Shown in pieces: positions 51,112 to 61,839 of a stretch of 64,000 nucleotides of DNA. Location of the stretch: positions 3,521,501 to 3,585,500 of the forward strand of contig CM034388.1 in the NCBI GenBank assembly GCA_019925095.2. Direction: 5' to 3'. Every line of letters starts with the position of its first letter. Position 1 is the first letter of the stretch. Source of the DNA: Dendrolimus kikuchii. Lineage: Eukaryota; Arthropoda; Insecta; Lepidoptera; Lasiocampidae. The notes beneath the pieces were generated by a model. It saw only the letters and a list, made by a program, of their open reading frames with translations, searched no databases and had not been told where the DNA came from. A program made the position numbers and the translations under genes.

Positions 51112-53435
51112 AGATAGATAGATAACTCTTTATTGTACACCAATACAAACATGAACTTAAAGACTAAAATTATATCTAGTTATGTACAAAGGGCGGTCTT
51201 ATCGCTAAAAAGCGATCTCTTCCAGACAACCCCAGGAATGAATTGAGATGATAATGGCGATGGTGGTATACGTAACATATAGTACAACTACTTACATTTT
51301 AATAATAAATACATAAATTATATAAATACATAAATATATACAGAAATTTTATATATTACATAGATATATACTTAATATACATACCATACAAATACATATC
51401 TACAAAATATATAAATGTTTATAAGTGAATTTAAATATCATATTCCAACGACAGGTAGTATTTTTTGATCATAGTTTTAAATATCGCTAGCGATTTTGCT
51501 TGTCTGATTGTAACAGGAAGCGCGTTCCAGAGCTGTATAGCCTTAACAGTAAAAGAATTGTTATAAAAAGTTGAGTTATGCGCAGGAGTGTTCAATTTAA
51601 GTTTAGTAGAAGGGCGTAAATTATGAGAGCACGAAAGAAATTCAAAACTTTGTTTAAGGTAATCAGGAGTACTAGGGACAAATAAAATACTATAGAGTAA
51701 AGCAAGGATGTGAGTATTCCGGCGAAATCGAATTGGCAACCACTTGAGTTTTTTTCGGAATTCAGAGACATGGTCATATTTGCGTAGTCCAAATATGAAC
51801 CTTATACAAAAATTTTGGAGGCGCTCAAGTTTATTAAGTTGTTCTTGGGTTAAATTTAGATAGCTGGCGTCAGCATAATCAAGGATAGGAAGTAATAAGG
51901 ATTCTGCTAGCTTAATTTTGGTGGTAGTGGGTAAGAAATTCCTCAACCTTCTAAGGGATTTGGATGAGAGATAAAGCCGCCGGCTTAATTCGGTGATATG
52001 AGGTCGCCAAGACAGCTCGCTGTCAAATATAACGCCAAGGTTTTTTACCTTATCAGTAAAAGGAATGATTGTTCCGTCAAACATCACACTAGGTATGGTA
52101 CTCCAGTCGACCTTATTAAGCAGCCGTGAGCTACCGATGATGATGACTTGAGTTTTTTCATGGTTCACATGAAGCCCAAAAGACTTGCCCCACTGCAGAA
52201 TGCATTCAAAATCTAAGTTTATGGTAGAAACTGCTTTGTCTAAGGTGGCGACAGGTGATTGTGTATATATTTGTAAATCGTCTGCATAGAGGTGATAGGT
52301 TGAAGTGAGTTGATTCGAGATGGAGTTAATAAAAACAGCGAACAATAAGGGAGAAAGCACGCCGCCCTGAGGAACACCAGCAGAGAGTTCACACCATGAC
52401 GAGAATACCAAGTAATATTTCAAAGTTAACATTGTTGAAAGCACTGCTGAAGTCCAGTAGCGATAGCACAGTCAATAAACCATTATCCATACCATAACGG
52501 ATGTCATCGGTGATTTTCACGAGGGCAGTAGTTGTGCTGTGGCCAGGACGGAAACCAGATTGATAGGGATTAAGGAGAGAATGTCGATTAAGGAAAGCAC
52601 TTAACTGTTGGTGGACTAGGCGTTCCAGGACTTTAGAAAGGAATGGCAGAATAGATATGGGACGGAATTGAGAGAAAGAAACAGGGTTAGGTTTTTTAGG
52701 AAGAGGAATAATCTGGGCTTCCTTCCAGGTGACTGGAAAAGTACTAGAAACTACAGAGGCATTGAATATATGGGTGAGGATAGGATTGATGACATCCAGT
52801 ATGGGCAGAATCATGTTGCGACTAATACCATCGCTACCGACAGCGTTCGATGTTATGGATTTTACAGCGCTCTTAACATCACTATCAGTAAATCGACTTA
52901 ATAAGAATGGAGGATAATTGGGTGTTGGCTGGGCGGAAAGAGTATTTAAAGTATTAGACTTAGTTACAACGTCAAAGTCAGAAGTAGCTGAGAAATGTCG
53001 ATTTAAATCGTCAATGTTGAGTTCTTTGGGAATTACACTATTTGTTTGCTTGCCAACTCCCAGGGATCGTAGAAATTTCCAGACTCTAGCTGGGCTTTCA
53101 TTTTCAACTGACTCGTGAATGTAGCGGCGTTGTGCGTCCCTACACACTCTATTGCAGCGATTACGAATACTTACGAACGCCATTCGGTTGACTTCAGTAG
53201 GTTTCATTTTAAATTTGGTTTTAGCCTTGGACTTTTTGTGCATCAGTGATTTGATGTCATCGGTCAGCCACGGCGCTGGCAGATGTTTGATTTTTATACG
53301 GCGTAAAGGTGCATGTGAGTCATAAAGCGTCAGTAAAGCAGTATTAAACACATGCAACTTTTCATCAACGGTAGTGGCCTTAGCCACCTCAGACCAGTCG
53401 AATTCCCGAGCATCCTTGAGAAGTGCGTCCAAATA
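51112..53435 (-). pseudogene. CR1/jockey-like LINE with reverse transcriptase, internal deletion
   Basis: Frame 53432-52389 reads KHLPAPWLTDDIKSLMHKK, FRPISILPFLSKVLERLVHQ, SGFRPGHSTTTALVKITDD and LLDFSSAFNNVNF (RT motif A). Frame 52444-51431 continues with SAGVPQGGVLSPLLF (motif B), HLYADDLQIY (catalytic YADD), VKNLGVIFDSELSW and [12 protein letters not shown]. Between A and B roughly 30-40 residues are missing and the frame shifts, so the enzyme is dead. The endonuclease domain upstream is also absent, because the copy stops at 53435 beside a TA microsatellite and the Helitron. The 3' UTR has a hairpin at 51201-51216 and a (TATC)n tail near 51112-51122. Subclade assignment is uncertain. Confidence 0.85.
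51201..51216 (-). other. 3'-UTR hairpin of the CR1-like family
   Basis: ATCGCT and AGCGAT pair across four bases in a conserved GGAAGAG...AAGACCGCC context. Confidence 0.6.
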
Positions 53436-53458
53436 TTATATATATATATATATATATA

Positions 53459-54687
53459 TCCCTATTAATATTATAAATGCGAAAGTAACTCTGTCTGTCT
53501 GTCTGTTCCGTTTTCACGTAAAAACTACTGGGCCGATTTGGCTGAAACTCAGTATATATATATTTTCGATGCCGAGAATGAACATAGGATACTTTTTATC
53601 CCGGAAAATGGGATAGTTTCCGGGATAAAAGTATATTTGTGTCTCTGTTTGTTATCCTTTTACGGAAAGACTTTTGGACCGATTTGGCTGATACTCGGCA
53701 CATATGTAATTTGAATATCGAGGGTGGACATGGGATATTTTTCATCCCGGATAATGGGATATATTTTGGGATAGATTTATGTAAAGATTATCCCAAAAGT
53801 GGGACAGGCTTTGGTTGGTTTTGTGATTTGCCATTCATCATTTTGGTTATTTTGTCCTTTTTGCCCTTTTGCCCTTTTGCCCTCTTGCCCTTCTGCCCTT
53901 CTGCCCTTCTGCCCTTCTGCCCTTCTGCCCTTCTGCCCCTTCGCCCCTTCGCCCCTTCGCCCCTTCGCCCCTTCGCCCCTTCGCCCCTTCGCCCCTTCGC
54001 CCCTTCGCCCCTTCGCCCCTTCGCCCCTTCGCCCCTTCGCCCCTTCGCCCTTTCGCCCTTTCGCCCTTTCGCCCTTTCGCCCTTTCGCCCTTTCGCCCTT
54101 TCGCCCTTTCGCCCTTTCGCCCTTTCGCCCTTTCGCCCTTTCGCCCTTTCGCCCTTTTGCCCTTTTGCTCTTTTGCTCTTCGACTCTTTTTTGTCATTTT
54201 TGTCCATATTGCTCTTTTTGTCCTTTTTGCTGATGTTGTCCCTTTTGTCATTTTTGTAGTTTTCATTGACGGGGGATAGATAAATAAAACTAGGACTGTT
54301 TGTAATAGAGGATGAAAGTTTGGATGAGACCAATCATTTCTCAAGTTCATAGATATAAAAATGCATCGTCTATAAAAATGCGATAGTAACTCGATATGTC
54401 TTTCTGTTAAGTTTTCGGAAAACACTGGGAATACTGGATCGTTTTTATAGTAATTTTGTTTAAATGTAGTTTTAATGCCGAAAATGGACATATATACTCA
54501 TGCCAAGAGATCGGCATGAGAATATATCAAGCATCGAGTTTGCGATATAAAATGAAGTGAATTTTTCGGGGGCAAATGGCACTAACATAAAAATAGTGTA
54601 CATTGTAACCTGTATTAACGCCTGCTCTTTAAACAAGAAGCAGGAACTAGAGGTTAACCCGCGGCGCAGCCGCGGGGTAAACTCTAG
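53459..54687 (+). mobile_element. Helitron-like non-autonomous element carrying a minisatellite
   Basis: It starts A|TCCCTATTAATATT and ends with a GC hairpin (54658-54665 with 54669-54676) about 8 bases before CTAG|T, the standard Helitron end. The common ACTACTGGGCCGATTTGGCT block occurs at the left, and related segments repeat at 53640-53770 and 54355-54500. It has no Rep/helicase gene. Confidence 0.75.
53856..54180. repeat. 8-bp minisatellite, segmentally homogenised
   Basis: Roughly 40 units of CCCTTTTG, CCCTTCTG, CCCCTTCG and CCCTTTCG are arranged in blocks of one variant each. The unit has no stop in several frames on both strands, so long Arg/Lys- or Pro/Phe-rich frames here are not genes. 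Confidence 0.9.
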
Positions 54688-54774
54688 TATATATATATGT
54701 ATATATTAAATATTATCTGTATTTCGTTAAATTATTATAAGTATTGAATCAACTAATTGTTATGCTAATAAATA

Positions 54775-54942
54775 TAAACTTAAAAATAAACTACAAACTA
54801 TACAATATAAAAACTAAAACTAAATAAAAAAGGGGAAAATATCTAAAGATAAGTTATTGGTCCCAAACCACTGTCACTTACTGGGAACGTCCCCAGAAGG
54901 CTGGCGGCGTTGCCACGTTGTATGGCAATGCTTATATATATT
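54775..54942 (-). repeat. Family C LINE 3' fragment
   Basis: GGTCCCAAACCACTGTCACT and CCAGAAGGCTGGCGGCGTTG are the reversed coding end, with AT-rich 3' UTR at the left. Confidence 0.65.
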
Positions 54943-54944
54943 AA

Positions 54945-55345
54945 AAATAAATGTATCGCCAACAGTAAAATGGGTGACCTTATTGCTTAAACTGGCTTAA
55001 AGCAATCTCTTCCGGGCAACCTTTGGATGGACAATATTTCATCAAAAAGAGTGCGTTGACATTTTTAATAAAATATATTTTTAAAGTACATACAAATATA
55101 ACAAATAATAAACAAAATACATAATTACGTAGTAGGTACTCCTTCATAAGTCTGTTGGGGCAAATTGAAAGATTCAGGCAGTGTATTCCAAAGATGCGCT
55201 ACCCAGACCAGGAGAAACAAACAAATGTAAAGTCGGTTATTGGGCTATGAAGTAATCTATGTTGAACATTTCTCACAGTTAAAATCAGAAATTAGGATAT
55301 CCGTAAGAGAACCAAGGTAATCGACATAGCTCCTAAAACTAGTAA
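54945..55345 (-). pseudogene. CR1/jockey-like LINE C-terminus and 3' UTR, diverged
   Basis: The minus strand keeps AHLWNTLPESFNLPQ (about 55202-55158), the WNxLP end. The 3' UTR hairpin at 54982-55006 has a changed base pair. Confidence 0.6.
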
Positions 55346-55747
55346 GGGGGCGTCCATTAATTACGTGAGCCATTTTTGACCATTTTTTGACCTCCCCGCT
55401 TGGTGACATTTCGTAAGATGTTAAAAATGTGTGTGATGGCTGTAGACGTGTTGGATTATTGAGAAAAAAAACAAAAAACACAACTTGTTCTATTACTTTT
55501 ATTGAATATTGCAGTAATTTAAAATTATAATCATAAAATTAAATAATACGAATTAAACAAAAATTTAGAAAAGGTTCATTCTCAGTCAGTCCATGGAGAC
55601 TCGTGCACGGCCTCAAGAGTGACTACTGGAGCCAACATATCCAAGTGATTTTCAATAAAATCATCTGCTCGATCAACTGCGCTCGGAATTAGCCACTCTA
55701 AGCCGTTGTCGCTTGCGCACAGAAGCTCAGTAGCTCGTCTTGTGACA

Positions 55748-56060
55748 ATCTGTGCAGGAACGGAGAAAGAATACAATTTCCTGCGTTGGGGCGGCCTGTC
55801 GTAAGAGACGACAAAACAACCCACAGCCAGGTGGTAGGTCATTTGCCCGACTGGATGGCTACCACCCCTCGTCTAGAGTATGTCGCCATAACAACCTTGA
55901 GTTGTGTTCCGGCATTAGTGACCAGGTTCCAGTTACCCTTAAGAGAGCAGCAGCGCATTTGTAGCAACTTTGGTGTTGCAAATGTCCATAGGCGATGGTA
56001 ACCGCTTTTCATCAAGTGGGCCCTCTGCCTGTCTGTTGATCTCCTGCAATAAAAAAAAAA
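55748..56060 (+). repeat. Family F retroposon, nearly full length
   Basis: From TCTGTGCAGGAACGGAG to CTCCTGCAATAAAAAAAAAA with an intact body. Confidence 0.75.
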
Positions 56061-56474
56061 CCGCGAGTGGTCGCAATTTGCGCGTTTGCAAGTACGTGCA
56101 TGATATGCCGCACGTCGATGTTCTGCGACTTATGTGATGGATGCAAAATAGATACCACATGTACTGCAGCATCTCTTATATATATCATCACTAGACATCG
56201 GATTATATGCACTATCAAAATGGCAAAATATGCACTAAAAAAGGGGCGAAATATGCACAAAATTTGCACAATCAATAAACCATTGAAACGTATATTTGTT
56301 TGCGGGGGTTCGGTGGCACATCCGAAAGGCAAGAATAGACGGATGGCAGATAATAGATGACGTATATTTAGTACAATCTGGAAGTTACACGTTGCAAGGT
56401 GTCCTCCTACTCCAGAGATCGGGGTAAGAGTACGGTGTGGTAGATGACGGCACGGAACCGAAGCACACGACGAT

Positions 56475-56572
56475 CAAGCGGTGCGGTGCGGTGCGGTGCG
56501 GTGCGGTGCGGTGCGGTGCGGTGCGGTGCGGTGCGGTGCGGTGCGGTGCGGTGCGGTGCGGTGCGGTGCGGC
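56475..56572. repeat. (CGGTG)n pentanucleotide array
   Basis: About 20 perfect GTGCG units inside the hAT element. Confidence 0.95.
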
Positions 56573-57006
56573 TACGCGACTGGTGAGGGTACGAGATAAG
56601 ACGTGAGAAGGAAATCTACACGTTCCGAAGGGAAGCTACGATGAAGCGTGAGAGAGGAAGTGAAGTACTGAGTTCCAGAATTGTTCCAAGTAGAAAGCTA
56701 TCCAGAAGCGCAGTGGAGCGGGTGGAAGCTGGATTGACAAAACATGGTTTTCCCGCGAGGTTGATGTTTTGCATTAAAAACTCGTCAGCGCGATGTAGTT
56801 ATTCGCCAATATTGTACAGCGCCATCTAATGATGCATTGGTAAAACTATGCATTACAATCGATGTGGTTTCTTTTTATGTTGATTATATTAAGTGATGTT
56901 GTTACACCATTTATTATTAGATTAATTAGAATTTAAGTTTATTTTCACATTATATTTATATATTAAACATATCTTAATATTAGTTATAAATTATTATTAT
57001 AATAAT

Positions 57007-57396
57007 TTACTTATTATAATTCTTGTGACAGTAAACAATAACACATTTTTCCAGATTTTCTGCAGCAAACTTGTGACGTTTGTCACTTAATATTAATTTA
57101 TAGGCTGAAAATGACCTTTCGACGTCAACTGACGTCACTGGACAGAACTTGAAATTTGGCGCCATTTTTGCAGAGACTTCTTCAGGTAGAGTTTGTCCGG
57201 TGCCGTTGATAAATGCGTCAATTTTCTTTATTCTTTCAAGACCATGGTTTTTATACAAAACTGCATTTAATTTGCCACAAACCTTTTGCGATAGTGAACT
57301 CGGGAGGGCGTTACTCTGTTCAATCATTTTTTCGTGCTGTCGTCGGCATAATACAAGACGCCTACCACGTATAACTACCGAAATAAGCACTGTCAA
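57007..57396 (-). pseudogene. hAT transposase C-terminal domain
   Basis: An open frame of 129 residues contains FKFCPVTSVDVERSFSAYK, SDKRHKFAAENLEKCVIVYC and a stop. It is the hAT dimerisation region of the type also found in CGGBP1-like proteins. A possible acceptor (TTTTTCATTGACAG) precedes it at about 57404-57391, so this may be the last exon. The BED finger and catalytic parts are missing. Confidence 0.75.
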
Positions 57397-57415
57397 TGAA
57401 AAAGTACCAAAATAT

Positions 57416-57991
57416 TATCTAATATATAAAATTCTCGTGTCACAGTTTTCGTTGCCATACTCCTCCGAAACGGCTTGACCGATTTTGATGAAATTTTTTG
57501 TGCTTATCCGGTATCTATGAGAATCGGCCAATATCTATTTTTCATCCCCCTAAATGTTAGGGGTAGTCCACCCCTAAATTTTTATTTTTATTTTTTAGAC
57601 AAAATTTTTAATTTCTATTTTTTTATGATACAACATACAAAAATACATACAACCCTAAATTTGCACCCCTCTACGATCAACCCCTATTTTTCATTTGTTA
57701 ATTATAAACTTGAATTTTTTGGCAAGATTTTTAATCTTATTTTGTTATGACTTAGAATTAAAAAAAAATATATTACTCTTTTAGATTCACAATTAGAACC
57801 GGTAGGTGGCGCTGAGATCGGGTTCTGGAATCCTCCTAATAACCGGGAGCGATTTTGGTGATTTTGTTTTTGTGTGTTTGAGTGGGTACCGGGATGGTTG
57901 AGATTCGCAATTAGAACCGGTACGTGGCGCTGGGATCGGGTTCTAGAATTTTATTTTTTAAAGGCAGGACAACGTCTGCCGGGGCCGCTAG
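57416..57991 (+). mobile_element. Helitron-like element inside the hAT element
   Basis: 5' TCTAATATATAAAATTCTCG, then GGCTTGACCGATTTTGATGA, AGAACCGGTAGGTGGCGCTG and a final TGCCGGGGCCGCTAG before T. Confidence 0.75.
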
Positions 57992-58384
57992 TAACGCTAT
58001 AAAAATAAATTTATATGCATTGGCATATGCAAACATGCAAATGCACGTAATCCGATGTCTAATCATCACTTAAAATTCACCGTTTTCTGCTAGAAAAAAA
58101 TTACGTGATATTTGCTAAGACGCTTCTCCCCCCTAAGTGAGATTTAGAAAGATTTATCTTGTTCCCCGCCCCCCCTAGAACACCTCACGTACTTAATGGA
58201 CGCACCCTAAGCTGAAATTGTAGTAAGTCATGTCATTATTATAACTATAAAACTATAATAATATTTTTCTTTCATTTTGTTGTGTCTGTCTTACTGAGTA
58301 TGCACTGTTTGCTACAACTCCATTAATTCTTCGAAAAGCGATTTTGAAACACAGTGCTTTTCAATCTTTTTCAAATACGCGACC

Positions 58385-58546
58385 CCTTTGGGTCATAGGC
58401 AGACAAAAAGTTAGTATCTTAATCCCGCGGGAATTTTCCCGGGAGCTGTTTGTTATTCTTCGAGTGCATAAAAATTAAAAAAAAAGCTTATACCAACACA
58501 GTTTTCGCTGAAACACAGTTTTCGCTGAGTCGTGGACATATCCTAG
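58385..58546 (+). mobile_element. Helitron-like 3' fragment
   Basis: CCCGCGGGAATTTTCCCGGG near the left, a short direct repeat ACACAGTTTTCGCTGA and the end GACATATCCTAG before T. A family F copy follows at once. Confidence 0.6.
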
Positions 58547-58555
58547 TATAAGATA

Positions 58556-58746
58556 TTTTTTTTTATTGCAGGAGATCAGCAGTCAGGCAGACGGCCCACT
58601 TGATGGAAAGCGGTTACCATCGCCTATAGACATTTGCAACACCAAAGGTGCTACAAATGCGCTGCTGTTCTCTTAAGGGAGACTGGAACCTGGTCACTAA
58701 TGCCGGAACACAACTCAATGTTGTTATGGCGACATACTTTAGACCA
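58556..58746 (-). repeat. Family F retroposon, tail half
   Basis: T-run to GCGACATACTTTAGACCA, then directly an RTE tail. Confidence 0.7.
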
Positions 58747-58749
58747 CAT

Positions 58750-58899
58750 ATACATACATACATAACTTCACGCCAGTTCCCTTGCGGGGCAGGCATGAAC
58801 AACAGAGCGCCATTTAGGCTTATTATCACACACCTCACTTGCTTCTTTGACATTCATAACTCTTGTCATGCACGCTCGTCTGTTCTTAAGGCTCCTGAT
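58750..58899 (-). mobile_element. RTE-like LINE 3' fragment
   Basis: Tail ATACATACATACAT at the left and the last about 45 codons. Inverted partner of the copy at 59000. Confidence 0.75.
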
Positions 58900-58999
58900 A
58901 TAGATATACTTATATAATCGATCGACGTCGATGGATTGTGTAAAGGAGTTCCTTCCTTGCTTATTTCTGGGCCCCAATTCGGCTATTATAATACTGTTA

Positions 59000-59276
59000 T
59001 AATGCATGATGAAAGAATGAATAAACAGATATACAATGCAAAAGTGGATGGATGCAGAAGTCGTGGAAGGCCACGACACACTTTCCATGATCAAATTGAT
59101 CGTGTACTAGCAGGAGGTGATGTTAGGAGCCTTAAGAACAGACGAGCGTGCATGACAAGAGTTATGAATGTCAAAGAAGCAAGTGAGGTGTGTAAGAATA
59201 AGCCTAAATGGCGCTCTCTTGCTCGTGCCTACCCCGCAAGGGAACTGGCGTGAAGTTATGTATGTACGTATGTATG
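59000..59276 (+). mobile_element. RTE-like LINE 3' fragment
   Basis: Codes [20 protein letters not shown] to AYPARELA (stop at 59253) and ends in a GTAT-type tail. TATAATACTGTTA at 58987-58999 and 59277-59289 is a perfect 13-bp duplication. Confidence 0.85.
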
Positions 59277-59577
59277 TATAATACTGTTACAACGATCGGC
59301 CACGGGCGTGTTAATGGTTGTTTTTGTATGAAAAACAGCCATTATGACGATATTGTAATAGCAGAATTTGAGCCTTGATGTGACAGAGGATATATACCGA
59401 AATAGAGGAGTATGGAAATAAAGGACGTATTGTGCCTACTCTAAAACATGTTGCGACGCGGTAGTAAATTGGATTAGGCTCCCATAGAGTAAATAACAAC
59501 CATAAACAAAATTAAAACTAAATAATTAAAATGAACAAGTTGGCGGTAGGCTAAATAAAACTTTAACAATACTCGTC

Positions 59578-59690
59578 GACACTTGACATCTTTGTCTTCC
59601 TTGATCACGGCCACTGAAAAGTGGCAGAAATGTCGGAAAAACAAAAATCAAATAAATTACCGCGCTAAAAACCGTTAAAACGTAGTTGTG
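59578..59690. repeat. Half copy of the foldback MITE at 17257
   Basis: CTTGACATCTTTGTCTTCC, GGCCACTGAAAAGTGG and CCGTTAAAACGTAGTT are the right arm only. Confidence 0.7.
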
Positions 59691-60173
59691 TTATGTTAGA
59701 AGGTGAAAAAATAGTGAGATATCTCTAGTAACATATGGGACAGTATTCTAGTATCGGATCTTGAGTGGTCGGCAGAATAGTAGAGATCGCTTTGCGCAAT
59801 GAGCGTGGTCACTGTAATACGATTTATAGGCGTATCGATAACATTATTTTATTTTATATTTATACTTTACTAGAAGGGACAATACCTCATACTTTAAAAA
59901 AGAACCAAACACTTGTGCGCAGGTCTAAATGTCCGCTCAAGAATTGTGCCAAGGATTATACATACAAGTAATAAAATCGACACAAAAACTTATCGATGAA
60001 TTTTTTGTCATAATAAATTTGATTATTTTAAATGGTTTTTTTTTATTCGATTGCCCCTCACCGAGTAACACGATTTTCTTTTGTATCAGTATAATAGCGT
60101 CTTTTTTTGACTTGGTATTTTTTTTAGCTTTAGCAATAAATAATCGTTATGTTGCTAAACTATAAATAAAGTC

Positions 60174-60175
<2 letters not shown>
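59691..60175. other. AT-rich DNA, no gene recognised
   Basis: Short open frames but no similarity seen. Confidence 0.4.
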
Positions 60176-60209
<34 letters not shown>

Positions 60210-60515
60210 TGCAGGAGTTCAGCAGACAGGCAGACGGCCCACTTGATGGAAAGCGGTTACCATCGCCTATGGACATTAGCAACACCAAAGGTGCTACAAA
60301 TGCGCTGCTGCTCTCTTAAAGGAGACTGGAACCTGGTCACTAATGCCGGAACACAACACAAGGTTGCTATGGCGGCATACTCTAGACCAGGGGTGGTCGC
60401 CATCCAGTCGAGCAAATACTCTACCACCTGGCTGTGGGTTGTTTAGTCGCCTCTTACGACAGGCCGCCGGGCCGCAGGAAATTGTATTCTTTCTCCGTTC
60501 CTGCACGGATAAGTG
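60176..60515 (-). repeat. Family F retroposon, full length with long tail
   Basis: It has a T-run of about 31 bases (the reversed A-tail), ATTGCAGGAGTTCAGCAGAC, the full body and the head GTTCCTGCACGGATAA. The long clean tail suggests a recent insertion. Confidence 0.8.
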
Positions 60516-60569
60516 TATATCAACCTATTTAAATTAAAGTGTTCCTTTGAGGCTAAGAAATTACACTAT

Positions 60570-60865
60570 TTTAAGGTACATAAGGAACCATGACGTAAAA
60601 GTTAAAAACCTGGGCGTAATTATCGATAAGGAATTGTCTTGGTGTTCTCATATCACAGAACTGAGTCGTGGGATCTTTGCTTTTTCTGCATCACTTAGGA
60701 GGTTAAAATAATACTTTCTACCTACTGCTAGCAAGGTTACACTTGCTCAATTGCTTTTTATTTCGATCCTTAATTATGCGGACGCCTGTTATCTTGACCT
60801 TACCGTAAAACAACTCAATAAAGTAGAGCGGCTTCAAAATTGCACTATGTTTATATTTGTGTAGT
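60570..60865 (+). pseudogene. CR1/jockey-like LINE fragment
   Basis: VKNLGVIIDKELSW, HITELSRG, FISILNYADACYLDL and NKVERLQN match the RT C-terminal half, with stop codons inside. It is truncated by the repeat at 60866. Confidence 0.7.
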
Positions 60866-61060
60866 GGAACAATAACAAGCCAATAGATGGCGCTGTGCGA
60901 TAAATGAGATTCCCGATTCCCGAAATATACAAATAATATATACTTTCCAACAGTAATAGATGGGCTTAGGCTTGCGAGGAACAATGTCCTCGCTGGAAGA
61001 TCTTCCTTTGGGACAGGAGCATTCCATCTCGCTCCTCCACCTAGTTGGGACATTCCTAGA
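60866..61060 (-). repeat. Interspersed repeat, inverted copy of 34765
   Basis: GCCAATAGATGGCGCTGTGC, ATGGGCTTAGGCTTGCGAGG and GAAGATCTTCCTTTGGGACA, in reversed order. Confidence 0.6.
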
Positions 61061-61061
61061 T

Positions 61062-61825
61062 GTGATTGATGTGGTCGGTGTGGTTGGTGTGGTTGGTGTG
61101 GTCGATGTGGTCGATGTGGTCGATGTGGTTGATGTGGTCGGTGTGGTCGATGTGGTCGATGTGGTCGATGTGGTCGATGTGGTTGATGTGGTTGATGTGG
61201 TCGGTGTGGTCGATGTAGTCGATGTGGTCGATGTGGTTGATGTAGTCGGTGTGGTCGATGTGGTCGATGTGGTCGATATGGTCGATGTGGTCGGTGTGGT
61301 GGATGTGGTCGGTATGGTCGATGTGGTTGGTGTGGTCGATGTGGTCGGTGTGGTCGATGTGGTCGATGTGGTCGATGTGGTCGATGTGGTTGATGTGGTC
61401 GGTGTGGTCGATGTGGTCGATGTGGTTGATGTGGTCGGTATGGTCGATGTGGTCGGTGTGGTCGATGTGGTCGGTATGGTTGATGTGGTCGGTGTGGTTG
61501 GTGTGGTTGGTGTGGTCGATGTGGTCGATGTGGTCGGTGTGGTCGGTGTGGTCGGTGTGGTCGGTGTGGTCGGTGTGGTCGGTGTGGTCGATGTGGTCGG
61601 TGTGGTCGGTGTGGTCGATGTGGTCGATGTGGTCGATGTGATTGATGTGGTCGGTGTGGTCGATGTGGTCGGTGTGGTCGATGTGGTCGATGTGGTTGAT
61701 GTGGTCGGTGTGGTCGGTGTGGTCGATGTGGTCGGTGTGGTCGATATGGTCGATGTGGTCAATATGGTCGATGTGGTCGATGTGGTCGATTTGGTCGGTG
61801 TGGTCCATGAGGTCGATGTGGTCGT
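61062..61825. repeat. 9-bp minisatellite GTGGTCGAT/GTGGTCGGT
   Basis: About 84 units, mostly differing by GAT/GGT and TCG/TTG. All six frames lack stops for hundreds of bases, giving artefactual Val/Asp, Trp/Met/Ser, Thr/Ser/Pro and His/Asp repeats. Confidence 0.92.
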
Positions 61826-61839
61826 TTTGGAGTACATAT

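Larger units (their letters stand above)
56192..58061 (-). mobile_element. hAT transposon, 1.87 kb, internally rearranged
   Basis: Inverted ends start TAGACATCGGATTA on both sides. ATCATCAC at 56184-56191 and 58062-58069 is a perfect 8-bp target duplication. Subterminal ATATGCAC/TGCA motifs repeat near both ends, as in hAT transposase binding regions. The interior holds the transposase end at 57007-57396, a CGGTG minisatellite and a Helitron at 57416-57991. Confidence 0.85.

Noticed and set aside
53639..54491. Long overlapping open frames with Arg/Lys/Gly or Pro/Phe repeats
   Set aside because: They exist in several frames on both strands because the 8-bp unit contains no stop. This is a minisatellite inside a Helitron-like element.
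56475..56572. CRISPR-like or regulatory array
   Set aside because: The units are five bases with no spacers, so it is a simple pentanucleotide repeat.
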